From Acinetobacter lwoffii (GTDB lineage: Bacteria; Pseudomonadota; Gammaproteobacteria; Pseudomonadales; Moraxellaceae), in contig SPVA01000029.1 of NCBI GenBank assembly GCA_013530545.1, forward strand, positions 1-50,502: DNA of 50,502 nt, given 5' to 3'. The notes beneath the pieces were generated by a model. The model had not been told where the DNA came from. It worked only from the letters and a program-made list of their open reading frames with translations, and did not search any database. Numbering within the stretch: the first letter of the stretch is position 1; the number at the start of each line of letters is the position of its first letter. Positions 8,428 through 16,512 of the stretch are shown in pieces. The position numbers and the translations under genes are program-made.

Positions 8428-9831
8428 ATGTCAGAAAAATATAACAATTCATCGGCAGAGCACGGTGAATTAAAGCGGAGTTTGTCCAATCGGCACCTAC
8501 AGTTAATTGCCATTGGGGGCGCCATCGGAACCGGCCTGTTTATGGGTTCGGGTAAAACCATCAGTCTTGCAGGTCCTTCGATTCTGGTGATCTATATGAT
8601 CATCGGTTTTATGGTCTTTCTGGTGATGCGTGCATTGGGGGAATTGTTACTTTCCAATTTGCAATATAAATCATTTATTGATTTTGCCACGGATCTGATC
8701 GGGCCTTGGGCGGGATATTTTGTTGGCTGGACCTACTGGCTCTGCTGGATCACCATCGGGATCGCAGATCTGTCAGCCATTATTTATTATCTGCAATTCT
8801 TCAATAATGGTTTGCCCTTTAGCCCTGAAGAAGGCGTCATGATCAGTGTTGCCGCGATTGTGTTTATCATGGGGCTGAATCTGGTCACGGTAAAACTGTT
8901 TGGTGAAATGGAATTCTGGTTTGCCCTGGTCAAAATTATCGCCATTGTGGTGCTGATTGCCGTTGGCCTGTGGATGGTGTTTACCGGTTTTACCAATGAT
9001 GCCGGTACGGTCGCATCCTTTAGTCATATCTGGGATCATGGCGGGATATTCCCAACAGGGGGATATGGTTTCTTGGCTGGATTCCAAATCGCCATTTTCG
9101 CCTTTGTCGGGGTAGAGCTGGTGGGGACTACAGCAGCTGAAACCAAAGACCCCGAAAAGAACCTGCCGAAAGCGGTGAACTCTATTCCGATTCGTATCAT
9201 TATTTTCTATGTATTGGCATTGTTGATTGTGATGTCAGTGACTCCATGGAACCAGATTGACCCGAATGTTTCGCCCTTTGTAAACCTGTTCAGTCAGGCT
9301 GGCATTGCAGCGGCTGCGATTATCATGAACCTGGTGGTGTTGTCCTCGGTGATGTCCTCGATGAACAGTGGCGTATTCTCGACCAGTCGTATGCTGTTTG
9401 GCCTGTCACGTGAAGAGCAGGCACCGGTTGCCTTTGGTCGCCTGAACCGTCGCGCGGTCCCTGCAAATGCCCTGTATTTCTCTGCCGTGTGTTTGTTGCT
9501 GGGTGCAGCACTCCAGTATTTTGTTCCGGATACCGTTCGGGCCTTTACCTTGGCCACAACTTTATCCACGATTCTGTTTATTTGTGTCTGGATCATCATT
9601 ATCTGGAGCTATATCGTGTATTACAAAACACGTCCAGAACTACATGCTAAATCAACCTTTAAGCTGCCAGGTGGTTTAGTGACCTGTTGGATCGTGATTA
9701 TTTTCTTCCTGAGCATGATTGTGGTCTTGGCACTGGAAGAGGATACCCGTCAGGCACTGATGATCAGTCCGATCTGGTTTATCCTGCTAATCATTGGATA
9801 TTTTGGTTTCTATAAACAGAAACATAAATAA
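8428..9831 (+). CDS. cycA: amino acid permease, CycA-like (APC family)
   Basis: A 467-residue APC-superfamily transporter with twelve predicted helices. It carries the amino-acid transporter signature at the N-terminus (LIAIGGAIGTGLFMGSG) and the central segment AIFAFVGVELVGTTAAETKDPEKNLP, typical of the CycA/AroP/LysP group. Overall pattern, including NRHLQLIAIGG and FVGWTYWLCW, most resembles CycA, which imports D-alanine, D-serine and glycine with protons. The substrate is inferred, and the gene symbol is given with moderate certainty. It is divergent from the AGCS alanine/glycine symporter, which fits a shared substrate class, and is followed by its own terminator. Confidence 0.85.
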   Translation: MSEKYNNSSAEHGELKRSLSNRHLQLIAIGGAIGTGLFMGSGKTISLAGPSILVIYMIIGFMVFLVMRALGELLLSNLQYKSFIDFATDLIGPWAGYFVGWTYWLCWITIGIADLSAIIYYLQFFNNGLPFSPEEGVMISVAAIVFIMGLNLVTVKLFGEMEFWFALVKIIAIVVLIAVGLWMVFTGFTNDAGTVASFSHIWDHGGIFPTGGYGFLAGFQIAIFAFVGVELVGTTAAETKDPEKNLPKAVNSIPIRIIIFYVLALLIVMSVTPWNQIDPNVSPFVNLFSQAGIAAAAIIMNLVVLSSVMSSMNSGVFSTSRMLFGLSREEQAPVAFGRLNRRAVPANALYFSAVCLLLGAALQYFVPDTVRAFTLATTLSTILFICVWIIIIWSYIVYYKTRPELHAKSTFKLPGGLVTCWIVIIFFLSMIVVLALEEDTRQALMISPIWFILLIIGYFGFYKQKHK

Positions 9832-9844
9832 ACCTTATCAATAA

Positions 9845-9873
9845 AAACGTCAGCGATCTGCTGGCGTTTTTTT
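9845..9873 (+). terminator. intrinsic terminator after the CycA-like gene
   Basis: Stem AAACGTCAGC (9845-9854) with GCTGGCGTTT (9860-9869), one G-U pair, loop GATCT, then a run of T. Confidence 0.85.
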
Positions 9874-9904
9874 TTGTCTAAAGATACTCTCTAGCGTTTA
9901 ACGC

Positions 9905-9934
9905 TTGGGTCATGCCGAATGATCGCGTTATACT
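9905..9934 (+). promoter_or_regulatory. promoter for the lptM-lysA-dapF unit
   Basis: -35 TTGGGT (9905-9910), 18-base spacer, -10 TATACT (9929-9934). The downstream start site would lie near 9941, before ATG 9964, which argues against any start earlier than 9964 for lptM. Confidence 0.5.
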
Positions 9935-9963
9935 TCATCGAAACTATTACATTAGGTGGTCAG

Positions 9964-10197
9964 ATGCGCCAAGTCATTTGCTACATCAGTATCTTAGCGA
10001 CAGGTCTTGCTCTTGCAGGTTGTGGACAGTCAGGGGCTTTGCACTTGCCGAATGATCCGAATTACGACAAGCGTGCCAAGTATCTGTTATACAAAAATAC
10101 TGAAACTGAGCCTAAAGCGTCCGATGAAGAACGAGAGACACCTGTGCAACAACAGTTTGCTGCACCTACCGATTCAGACGTTAAAACCACACCATAA
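9964..10197 (+). CDS. lptM: LPS-assembly lipoprotein LptM (YifL)
   Basis: A 77-residue lipoprotein. The start at ATG 9964 gives a clean type II signal peptide (MRQVICYISILATGLALAGC) with lipobox LAGC; an upstream in-frame ATG at 9919 would precede or overlap the promoter -10 box and is rejected. After the lipidated Cys, GQSGALHLPND matches the short conserved segment of LptM/YifL (CG-x-GPLYLP type), which helps mature the LPS transporter LptD in the outer membrane. The rest is a polar, disordered tail. The order lptM-lysA-dapF-xerC resembles the Escherichia yifL-dapF-xerC locus and supports the call. It is followed 24 bases later by lysA. Confidence 0.8.
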   Translation: MRQVICYISILATGLALAGCGQSGALHLPNDPNYDKRAKYLLYKNTETEPKASDEERETPVQQQFAAPTDSDVKTTP

Positions 10198-10221
10198 CGC
10201 TTTCACAGAAAGGATACCTTC

Positions 10222-11466
10222 ATGAGTTTCACCCGCATTAATGGGGTATTGCACGCTGAGCAATGTTCATTACAACAGCTCGCGGAGCAATTTAGCACAC
10301 CACTCTATGTTTATTCCAAAGCCACTTTGGAAAAGCATTTTTTAGATATGGACCGTGCTTTTAACTTTATCGATCATCAAATCTGTTTTGCGGTAAAGTC
10401 CAACTCTAATCTTGCGGTATTGAATGTATTGGCCAAACAGGGCGCCGGTTTTGATATTGTGACGGGTGGTGAATTGGCGCGTGTGCTGAAAGCTGGTGGT
10501 GAGCCTTCGAAAATCGTATTTTCGGGCCTGGGTAAATCTGAAGCGGATATCAAAAAAGCGTTGGAAGTCGGCATTGCCTGCTTTAACGTCGAATCTTATG
10601 CCGAGCTGGATCGTATCCAGAAAGTTGCGGCTGAATTAAATGTCAAAGCACCGATTTCATTGCGTGTGAATCCGGATGTCGATGCCAAAACCCATCCTTA
10701 TATTTCAACCGGCTTAAAAGAAAATAAATTCGGTATTCCATCGGATAGCGTATTTGAAACTTATCAATATGCAGCGTCATTGCCAAATCTGGATGTGGTC
10801 GGGATTGACTGCCATATTGGTTCACAGTTGACTGAAACCCAGCCATTTGTGGATGCACTGGATCGTGTCATTGTCATGATCGACCAGTTGAAAGAACGGG
10901 GAATCACCCTTAAACATATCGATATCGGTGGTGGTCTGGGTGTGACGTATAAAGATGAGACACCACCATCGGTTGAGGAATATGCTAATGCACTGCGTCC
11001 GGCTCTAGAAAAGTTGGGCTTGAAAGTGTATATGGAACCGGGACGTAGTATTTCTGCCAATGCTGGTGTGTTACTGACTAAAGTAGATCTATTAAAACCG
11101 ACCAATCATCGTAATTTCGCGATCATTGATGCAGCGATGAATGACCTGATTCGCCCTGCGTTATATGAAGCATGGATGGACATTCAATCTGTTACACCTC
11201 GTACCGATGTCGAAACGAAAGAATGGGATGTCGTGGGCGCAATTTGTGAAACTGGCGATTTCTTGGGTAAGGAGCGTGAGCTTGCCATTAAAGAAAATGA
11301 TGTACTGGCGGTACTCGGTGCCGGTGCATATGGTTTCGTCATGAGCTCAAATTACAACAGCCGTGGTCGTGCTGCTGAAGTAATGGTCGACGCTGACCAG
11401 GCGCATTTGATTCGTGAACGTGAAACGATTGAATCACTCTGGGAACGTGAGCGTTTATTGCCTTAA
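10222..11466 (+). CDS. lysA: diaminopimelate decarboxylase LysA
   Basis: LysA decarboxylates meso-diaminopimelate to L-lysine, the last step of lysine synthesis. The 414-residue protein is a fold-type III PLP enzyme. It has the PLP Lys59 in FAVKSN, the glycine-rich IDIGGGLGV phosphate-binding stretch, MEPGRSI, and the CETGDFLG active-site Cys motif, followed by GAGAYGFVMSSNYN. The length is normal for the family. The ATG at 10222 has an AAGGA Shine-Dalgarno about 7 bases upstream. It lies between lptM and dapF (12 bases apart), so the consecutive lysine-pathway enzymes LysA and DapF are co-transcribed. Confidence 0.96.
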   Translation: MSFTRINGVLHAEQCSLQQLAEQFSTPLYVYSKATLEKHFLDMDRAFNFIDHQICFAVKSNSNLAVLNVLAKQGAGFDIVTGGELARVLKAGGEPSKIVFSGLGKSEADIKKALEVGIACFNVESYAELDRIQKVAAELNVKAPISLRVNPDVDAKTHPYISTGLKENKFGIPSDSVFETYQYAASLPNLDVVGIDCHIGSQLTETQPFVDALDRVIVMIDQLKERGITLKHIDIGGGLGVTYKDETPPSVEEYANALRPALEKLGLKVYMEPGRSISANAGVLLTKVDLLKPTNHRNFAIIDAAMNDLIRPALYEAWMDIQSVTPRTDVETKEWDVVGAICETGDFLGKERELAIKENDVLAVLGAGAYGFVMSSNYNSRGRAAEVMVDADQAHLIRERETIESLWERERLLP

Positions 11467-11478
11467 GGATAAATCAGG

Positions 11479-12324
11479 ATGTTATTAGAATTTACCAAGA
11501 TGCATGGTCTGGGCAATGACTTTATGGTGGTTGATCTGATCAGCCAGCGTGCTTATTTAGACACTTTGACCATTCAGCGTTTGGCCAATCGTAACTTCGG
11601 CATTGGTTTTGATCAACTCTTGGTGGTTGAGCCACCCGATGTCCCAAGTGCAGACTTTAAATATCGGATTTTTAATGCCGATGGTTCAGAAGTGGAACAA
11701 TGTGGTAATGGCGTGCGCTGTTTTGCCAAATTTGTGCATGATCGTCAGCTCACCACCAAAACCAAAATCAAGGTACAAACCAAATCAGGCATTGTAGAGC
11801 CTGAATTGGGTGCGAATGGTTGGGTACGGGTCAATATGGGCTATCCAAAATTCCTGCCTCAGGAAATTCCATTCCTGGCCGATGCACCGGAAAGCCTATA
11901 TGACATCGATCTTGCTGGCGGTGAAAAGCTGACCATTGATGTGGTCAATATGGGGAATCCACATGCGGTGACAATTGTACCGGATGTGATCGCTGCTGAT
12001 GTCGCACGTATTGGTCCACAAGTTGAATCACATGCGCGCTTCCCGGCACGAGTCAATGCTGGCTTTATGCAGATTATTGATGAAAAACATGCACGTTTAC
12101 GCGTGTACGAGCGTGGTGTAGGCGAGACCTTGGCTTGTGGTACAGGTGCCTGTGCTGCCGCAATTTCAGGTATGCGCCGTGGTCTGCTGTCGAGTAAAGT
12201 CGAAGTTGAACTGGCACGTGGCAAGCTGCAAATTGAGTGGAAAGAAGGTGATGTGGTCTGGATGACCGGGCCAACGGCGACCGTGTATGAAGGACGTCTG
12301 GATTTACGTTATTTCCAGGGTTAA
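11479..12324 (+). CDS. dapF: diaminopimelate epimerase DapF
   Basis: DapF interconverts LL- and meso-diaminopimelate, supplying both lysine and peptidoglycan synthesis. The 281-residue, two-lobed, cofactor-free enzyme shows both catalytic cysteines: Cys75 in EQCGNGVRC and Cys220 in [10 protein letters not shown]. It starts with the usual [11 protein letters not shown]. Twelve bases separate it from lysA, and AAGGA precedes its ATG. A hairpin terminator follows, so the hydrolase and xerC downstream probably depend on read-through or their own promoter. Confidence 0.97.
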   Translation: MLLEFTKMHGLGNDFMVVDLISQRAYLDTLTIQRLANRNFGIGFDQLLVVEPPDVPSADFKYRIFNADGSEVEQCGNGVRCFAKFVHDRQLTTKTKIKVQTKSGIVEPELGANGWVRVNMGYPKFLPQEIPFLADAPESLYDIDLAGGEKLTIDVVNMGNPHAVTIVPDVIAADVARIGPQVESHARFPARVNAGFMQIIDEKHARLRVYERGVGETLACGTGACAAAISGMRRGLLSSKVEVELARGKLQIEWKEGDVVWMTGPTATVYEGRLDLRYFQG

Positions 12325-12341
12325 GCTTGGTTCCGCTTGAG

Positions 12342-12376
12342 AAAAAAGCACTGTCTGATCGATGGTGCTTTTTTTT
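12342..12376 (+). terminator. intrinsic terminator after dapF
   Basis: Stem AAAAAAGCAC (12342-12351) and GTGCTTTTTT (12365-12374) with a 13-base loop and a T run. Confidence 0.7.
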
Positions 12377-12412
12377 ATGCTAGGATGGGAAAAACCGTAG
12401 AATTTGAATGAG

Positions 12413-13018
12413 ATGAATAAGCTTGTTTTCCTGCCGGGTGCTTCAGGAAGCCAGCACTTTTGGCAGCCATTAAGGGCAGCATTAACCAAATATACAGATC
12501 AGCAAGTCATTGCCTATCCGGGTTTTGATGGCGTAGCGCCAAATTTAGCCATTCAAAACCTGTATGATCTGCATGAATTCGTGAAAGAAAAAATTGAGAA
12601 TGATTCCATTCTGATTGCCCAGTCTATGGGTGGTGTATTGGCCATTGGATTGGCACTTAAGCATCCACAGAAAGTCAAAGGACTGGTATTGTTGGCGACA
12701 TCTGGTGGTCTGAATTTAAAAACATTTCATTGTGCAGATTGGCGTAGAGATTATCGTGAACAATTTAAAACAGCACCGGACTGGTTTGTACAAGACCAAA
12801 CTGAATTTAGCTGCGTTCAGCTCGCAAGTCTGGACGTTCCGATCTTGCTGATCTGGGGAGATCATGATCCTTTAAGTACTGTTCAGCTTGGACAATACTT
12901 GGCAGGAATTTTTAAAAATGCAAAACTGTATATTATCCAAGGTGGAGATCATTTCTTTGTCAATACTCATGCAGGTCAGGTTGCAATGCTGATTCAAGGT
13001 TATCTGGAGCAATTCTAA
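12413..13018 (+). CDS. alpha/beta hydrolase
   Basis: A 201-residue alpha/beta-hydrolase-fold protein. Starting at ATG 12413 (an upstream in-frame TTG at 12404 is possible but weaker), it shows the oxyanion stretch LPGASGSQHFW, nucleophile Ser71 in AQSMGG, acid Asp152 in WGDHDP and His180 in GGDHFF, so the triad is complete. The substrate is unknown; the family includes esterases and thioesterases. Its stop is immediately followed by the xerC ATG with no gap, implying coupled translation. It occupies the place between dapF and xerC, where other gammaproteobacteria often carry DUF484 or a small gene. Confidence 0.8.
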   Translation: MNKLVFLPGASGSQHFWQPLRAALTKYTDQQVIAYPGFDGVAPNLAIQNLYDLHEFVKEKIENDSILIAQSMGGVLAIGLALKHPQKVKGLVLLATSGGLNLKTFHCADWRRDYREQFKTAPDWFVQDQTEFSCVQLASLDVPILLIWGDHDPLSTVQLGQYLAGIFKNAKLYIIQGGDHFFVNTHAGQVAMLIQGYLEQF

Positions 13019-13954
13019 ATGGAGCAAGCAGTGATTGTGCCACCTCAACTCTTGCTCAATATGTGGCTGAAAGAACGTGAAATTCAAAACCAGTCCAAAC
13101 ATACCTTACAAGCCTATGAGCGTGATGTCTCGGATTTTTTAGAGTTTTGCCAGCGTGAACAGCTTAATTTAAACGATGTAGAAGCCACCGATTTACGCCA
13201 GTTTCTGGCTGAAAAAGTGGAACAGCATCAGCTCAGTCCTAGCAGCCTGCAACGTATGCTTTCGGCTATTCGCCAGTTTATGAAATGGGCCGAGCAGGCT
13301 CAGCATATGGCTTTTAATCCGGCGGATGATTTTCAGTTAAAACGTCAATCGCGTCCTTTGCCGGGCATGGTGGATATTGAAACCGTCAACCAGATTATAG
13401 ATCAGCCTGCGCCTGAAAATGAAATACAGCAGCAAATGTGGCTCCGGGACAAAGCGATTTTGGAATTGCTTTATTCGAGTGGGCTGCGTCTGGCAGAACT
13501 GCAAAGCCTGAGAATTAAAGATATTGATTTCAACCGGCAGTTATTACGCATTACTGGTAAAGGCAATAAAACCCGGATAGTGCCTTTCGGTTCCAAGGCC
13601 AAAGACAGCGTGATGGCCTGGTTGCAAATCTATCCTTTATGGAATGGTGATTTTGTGCCGGAGGCGAATGTATTTATTACCCAGAAAGGCAATCCGCTTG
13701 GTGCACGGCAAATTGAAAATCGGGTCAAGTTTCAGGCGCAGCGCGCAGGCGTGAATGTAGATTTACATCCACATTTATTAAGACATTGCTTTGCCAGTCA
13801 TATGTTGTCGAATAGCCGGGACTTACGCGCGGTGCAGGAAATGCTGGGACACAGTAATTTAACCACCACGCAAATTTATACTCATGTCGATTTTGATCAT
13901 CTGGCCCAAATTTATGATCAGGCTCATCCACGTGCGCAGCATAAAGAAGATTGA
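13019..13954 (+). CDS. xerC: site-specific tyrosine recombinase XerC
   Basis: XerC acts with XerD at the dif site to resolve chromosome dimers. The 311-residue protein has an N-terminal SAM-like core-binding domain (about 8-95) and a C-terminal catalytic domain with the full set Arg157 (SGLRLAEL), Lys181 (TGKGNK), His252 and Arg255 (HLLRH), His278 (LGHSN) and Tyr287 (TQIYTHVD). Its position downstream of dapF is the classical xerC location and separates it from XerD or a phage integrase. The start directly abuts the hydrolase stop. Confidence 0.95.
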   Translation: MEQAVIVPPQLLLNMWLKEREIQNQSKHTLQAYERDVSDFLEFCQREQLNLNDVEATDLRQFLAEKVEQHQLSPSSLQRMLSAIRQFMKWAEQAQHMAFNPADDFQLKRQSRPLPGMVDIETVNQIIDQPAPENEIQQQMWLRDKAILELLYSSGLRLAELQSLRIKDIDFNRQLLRITGKGNKTRIVPFGSKAKDSVMAWLQIYPLWNGDFVPEANVFITQKGNPLGARQIENRVKFQAQRAGVNVDLHPHLLRHCFASHMLSNSRDLRAVQEMLGHSNLTTTQIYTHVDFDHLAQIYDQAHPRAQHKED

Positions 13955-14185
13955 TCATGTGCCAAGTTGTAAAGAATAAAAATCATGAAAATTGTATTTT
14001 TGGCACAAAACGTTCATATATAAACCTTAAAATGGAATTGAACTGAACATTGGCGTTTGGGTACGCATTTCACTATTGTCTTATTCGTTAAATGCGCCAT
14101 TTCAGGTATAACAATAAATAGTATTTAATATTTAAAATGAAATATTGCTGAGCGGCGTCTCAGTATTTGACCGATGGGAGGTGAC

Positions 14186-14569
14186 ATGGACACACTGGTA
14201 ATTGCAGATATAGAGCAAAAATATGCACAGTTAAGTGAAGCTCAAAAAGAAATGTTTGCAGGTTATGGTTTGCGACAAATCAAGCATTTTGTGGACATTA
14301 GCTTACCCAATCTTGAAGCGACCTTACCTGAAGGTGCCATCATTCAAGGGATTAATGCCGATGGAAAAGTTCAGGCCTTTAATGCGGCGACTGGACAATA
14401 CTATTTATGGATTTCTGACCTGCAATGGCAATTGTCGAATCGTGCGACTCAGGCAGTCGATTTAAAAGAAGATGCGATTGCGATTTGGCAAATTTTTGAA
14501 CTGGCAGACTATGAGCTGGTAGATTTAAGCCATGTCCATCGTGATTTTTTAGCACAAGAAACTGAGTAA
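14186..14569 (+). CDS. hypothetical protein, unrecognised
   Basis: A 127-residue protein. ATG 14186 is preceded by a very strong Shine-Dalgarno, GGGAGGTGAC, so it is preferred over the ATG at 14174, which would lie upstream of that site. The sequence is soluble and acidic with helical and mixed segments (YGLRQIKHFVDISLP, GQYYLWISDLQWQL). It has no signal peptide or known motif and I cannot name a family. The 231-base region upstream after xerC contains a CTGAG/CTCAG hairpin near 14147-14161 but no clear promoter. A hairpin terminator lies about 65 bases downstream, so it is probably a monocistronic gene. Confidence 0.6.
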   Translation: MDTLVIADIEQKYAQLSEAQKEMFAGYGLRQIKHFVDISLPNLEATLPEGAIIQGINADGKVQAFNAATGQYYLWISDLQWQLSNRATQAVDLKEDAIAIWQIFELADYELVDLSHVHRDFLAQETE

Positions 14570-14634
14570 ATTCTGAAGCATCCACACAACATAAAAATAA
14601 GATTCAGTCCTGTGGTTTGGCGTTGTTCAAGAGG

Positions 14635-14663
14635 AAAAGGTTGTCTTCTATAGGCAACCTTTT
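14635..14663. terminator. intrinsic terminator between the unknown gene and the Lrp-like gene
   Basis: Stem AAAAGGTTGTC (14635-14645) with GGCAACCTTTT (14653-14663), one G-U pair and a seven-base loop. A-rich on the left and T-rich on the right, so it may work both ways. Confidence 0.7.
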
Positions 14664-14777
14664 CTTAGGGTAGAACTTGCCATCTATGCGCTTGCAGCAC
14701 AGGTTATGGTTTAAGCAAGCTACGAGTATGTAAATCTTAAATTAAGAACATAGCTTCGTTATCTAAAATCAGTTTGT

Positions 14778-15272
14778 CTATAAATCTTCTAAAGGTAGCT
14801 GAAAACTCTGTTTAATAATCTGGCTGGGTAAATCCGTTTTGACACTGGTAATACCATTTTTTTTGGTCAGATGGGTCGACTGGAATTTCCGGTAACTTTC
14901 CAGATCAGGCACCACGACTTTCAACATGGCATCACTTTCCCCCAAAATGATGTAGCACTCCATCACTTGCGGCAATTCTTTCATCGCCTCAATAAAGGTA
15001 TCAATGGTTTCAGCGTCCTGACCGACTAACCAGATGCGCGAAAATAAAATCAGCTGAAAACCAATTTTTTGTTGGTCGACAATAGTGGTGTAGTTCTGAA
15101 TCACGCCTGCATCTTCCAGTAATTTCACCCGGCGTAAACAGGATGAAGGTGAAAGTCCGATTTCACGTGCCAGATCATTATTCTGAATACGGCCATTGGC
15201 CTGTAAATGTCGAATGATATTTTTATCAATTCGATCAAGTTTTACCCGCACAGACTTGGTGGATATTTTCAT
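14778..15272 (-). CDS. Lrp/AsnC-family transcriptional regulator
   Basis: A 164-residue Lrp-type regulator. The N-terminal winged helix-turn-helix (about 10-60) has the family look LDRIDKNIIRHLQANGRIQN followed by LAREIGLSPSSCLRRVKLLE; the C-terminal RAM ligand-binding domain (about 75-155) senses an amino acid. It is divergent from a LysE/RhtB exporter gene, the classic arrangement in which the regulator controls export of the amino acid it senses. An Lrp-like palindrome lies 4 bases upstream of its start codon and may mediate both autoregulation and control of the exporter. The ligand is not known. Confidence 0.88.
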   Translation of the reverse strand: MKISTKSVRVKLDRIDKNIIRHLQANGRIQNNDLAREIGLSPSSCLRRVKLLEDAGVIQNYTTIVDQQKIGFQLILFSRIWLVGQDAETIDTFIEAMKELPQVMECYIILGESDAMLKVVVPDLESYRKFQSTHLTKKNGITSVKTDLPSQIIKQSFQLPLEDL

Positions 15273-15276
15273 AAAT

Positions 15277-15291
15277 TAGAATAATATTCGA
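15277..15291. promoter_or_regulatory. Lrp-like operator between regulator and exporter
   Basis: The 15 bases TAGAATAATATTCGA contain the perfect palindrome GAATAATATTC (15279-15289) and fit the general Lrp consensus YAGHAWATTWTDCTR at 13 of 15 positions by eye. The location between an Lrp-family gene and its divergent LysE-family partner supports an operator. Confidence 0.5.
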
Positions 15292-15384
15292 AAAATAATA
15301 CTTATTATAAAATAAATTGAAAGCCAATTTTGTAAAAAATCGCAGATACTTATTTCACTTTCTGGAGTTTGAAAGGAAAAGGAA

Positions 15385-15990
15385 ATGTCTGTATTTGTAC
15401 TCTTTGCACTGACCGTGCTTCCCCTGATTTTTACGCCTGGACCCGATATGTTATTTATCCTGTCTCAAGTGATGGGTAAAGATGCAAAAGCAGGCATGAT
15501 GGCAACCTTAGGTGTGTGTTGCGGTTATCTGGTGCATTCTATTCTGGTGGCACTCGGAATTGCGGCTATTATTGTTTCTTTTCCGGTCCTGTTTGAAACG
15601 ATTCGCTGGCTTGGGATCGCGTATCTGTTGTATTTGGCCTTTAATTTGCTCAAATCGGTATTCAGTAAAAATGCGCTGAACATTGAGAAAAAGACATCGG
15701 CCAATCCGATTAAAAAAGGTTTTTTTACCGCACTGCTAAATCCGAAAGGCATGTTGATTTATTTTGCGATTTTGCCGCAGTTTATTGATAAATCAGCCAA
15801 TACTGTCAGCCAAGGTTTGATCCTGTCCTTTATTTTTATCAGTCTGATTTTTGTAGTGTATTGTAGCTTAAGTATTTTGTTCAGCAAAATCAGCCAAAAA
15901 ACCCAAATGGATGAACGTAAACAAAAATGGGTAGATGGAACTTCTGGTGGTTTACTGGCACTTGCCGCAAGCTGGTTAATCATTAATTAA
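15385..15990 (+). CDS. LysE/RhtB-family amino acid exporter
   Basis: A 201-residue inner-membrane protein with about six helices and the LysE/RhtB signature near the N-terminus (LPLIFTPGPDMLFILSQ, with the conserved GPD), then NPKGMLIYFAILPQF in the middle. Family members export amino acids such as homoserine, threonine or lysine. It is preceded by a good Shine-Dalgarno (AAAGG) and is divergent from an Lrp-type regulator that probably controls it. The substrate is not visible in the sequence. Confidence 0.88.
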   Translation: MSVFVLFALTVLPLIFTPGPDMLFILSQVMGKDAKAGMMATLGVCCGYLVHSILVALGIAAIIVSFPVLFETIRWLGIAYLLYLAFNLLKSVFSKNALNIEKKTSANPIKKGFFTALLNPKGMLIYFAILPQFIDKSANTVSQGLILSFIFISLIFVVYCSLSILFSKISQKTQMDERKQKWVDGTSGGLLALAASWLIIN

Positions 15991-16003
15991 TCGGATTGCA
16001 AAG

Positions 16004-16033
16004 AAGCATACTGTTCGCAGTATGCTTTTTTTA
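16004..16033 (+). terminator. intrinsic terminator after the LysE-type gene
   Basis: Perfect 10-bp stem AAGCATACTG (16004-16013) and CAGTATGCTT (16018-16027) closing a TTCG tetraloop, followed by a T run. Confidence 0.9.
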
Positions 16034-16512
16034 TAATTGTGAAGATTTGAAATTAAATATTCACTTTGTCGGCGTAGAATTCAATGCGCTGGTTTATTAT
16101 TTGGTCAATTTGTCTTTATATTAGGTTTAATTCGCTCTCAAAAAGAGTTCTGTCCAAAATGACAAAAGCTGACATACGTATATTCCGGCTGTTTTGCTTC
16201 AAGCTGCTATAAATCAATTTAAATTAAAACTGATCAATCAAAACTTCTGATGTGATTAATCAGATAAAAAAATAATATAAATCAATGCTTAAATTTTAAG
16301 TAAATGTTTATACATTTCATGTAATAAATGGATAACAATTAATTGTGAACGCATCGTTCAGGTAAATTTACGCATTTTTACAGCTCTTTGTTGAATTGTG
16401 ACTTGACCGAAATGCCGTACACATTGCAAGATAGGGCACCTAAAAAAATTTAAGTGAAGAGTTACACTAACTTTTCTCAACATTTACATTTGCTAAAACA
16501 GCCGAGGATTAC
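16034..16512 (+). promoter_or_regulatory. long leader and control region of etfBA
   Basis: A 480-base gene-free region. It holds three close inverted repeats: TACAT-TTC-ATGTA (16311-16323), ACAATTAATTGT (16335-16346) and TGAACG-CAT-CGTTCA (16346-16360). I found no certain -35/-10 pair; TTGACC near 16404 is a possible -35. No ORF of note was found. Confidence 0.5.
16346..16360. promoter_or_regulatory. inverted repeat, candidate TetR-type operator for etfBA
   Basis: TGAACG (16346-16351) and CGTTCA (16355-16360) are perfect 6-bp arms around CAT. Fatty-acid-responsive TetR regulators (PsrA, Bacillus FadR) bind inverted repeats of similar style in front of beta-oxidation and etf genes, so such a regulator is plausible. 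Which protein binds is unknown. Confidence 0.4.

Noticed and set aside
9919..9963. Longer start for the lptM gene
   Set aside because: The extra 15 codons contain the -10 box and separate the lipoprotein signal from the N-terminus.
16331..16350. Resemblance to the lac operator (GGATAACAATT and AATTGTGA)
   Set aside because: The halves are in reversed order around a different centre and no LacI-type gene is nearby. I kept it only as part of the inverted-repeat cluster.
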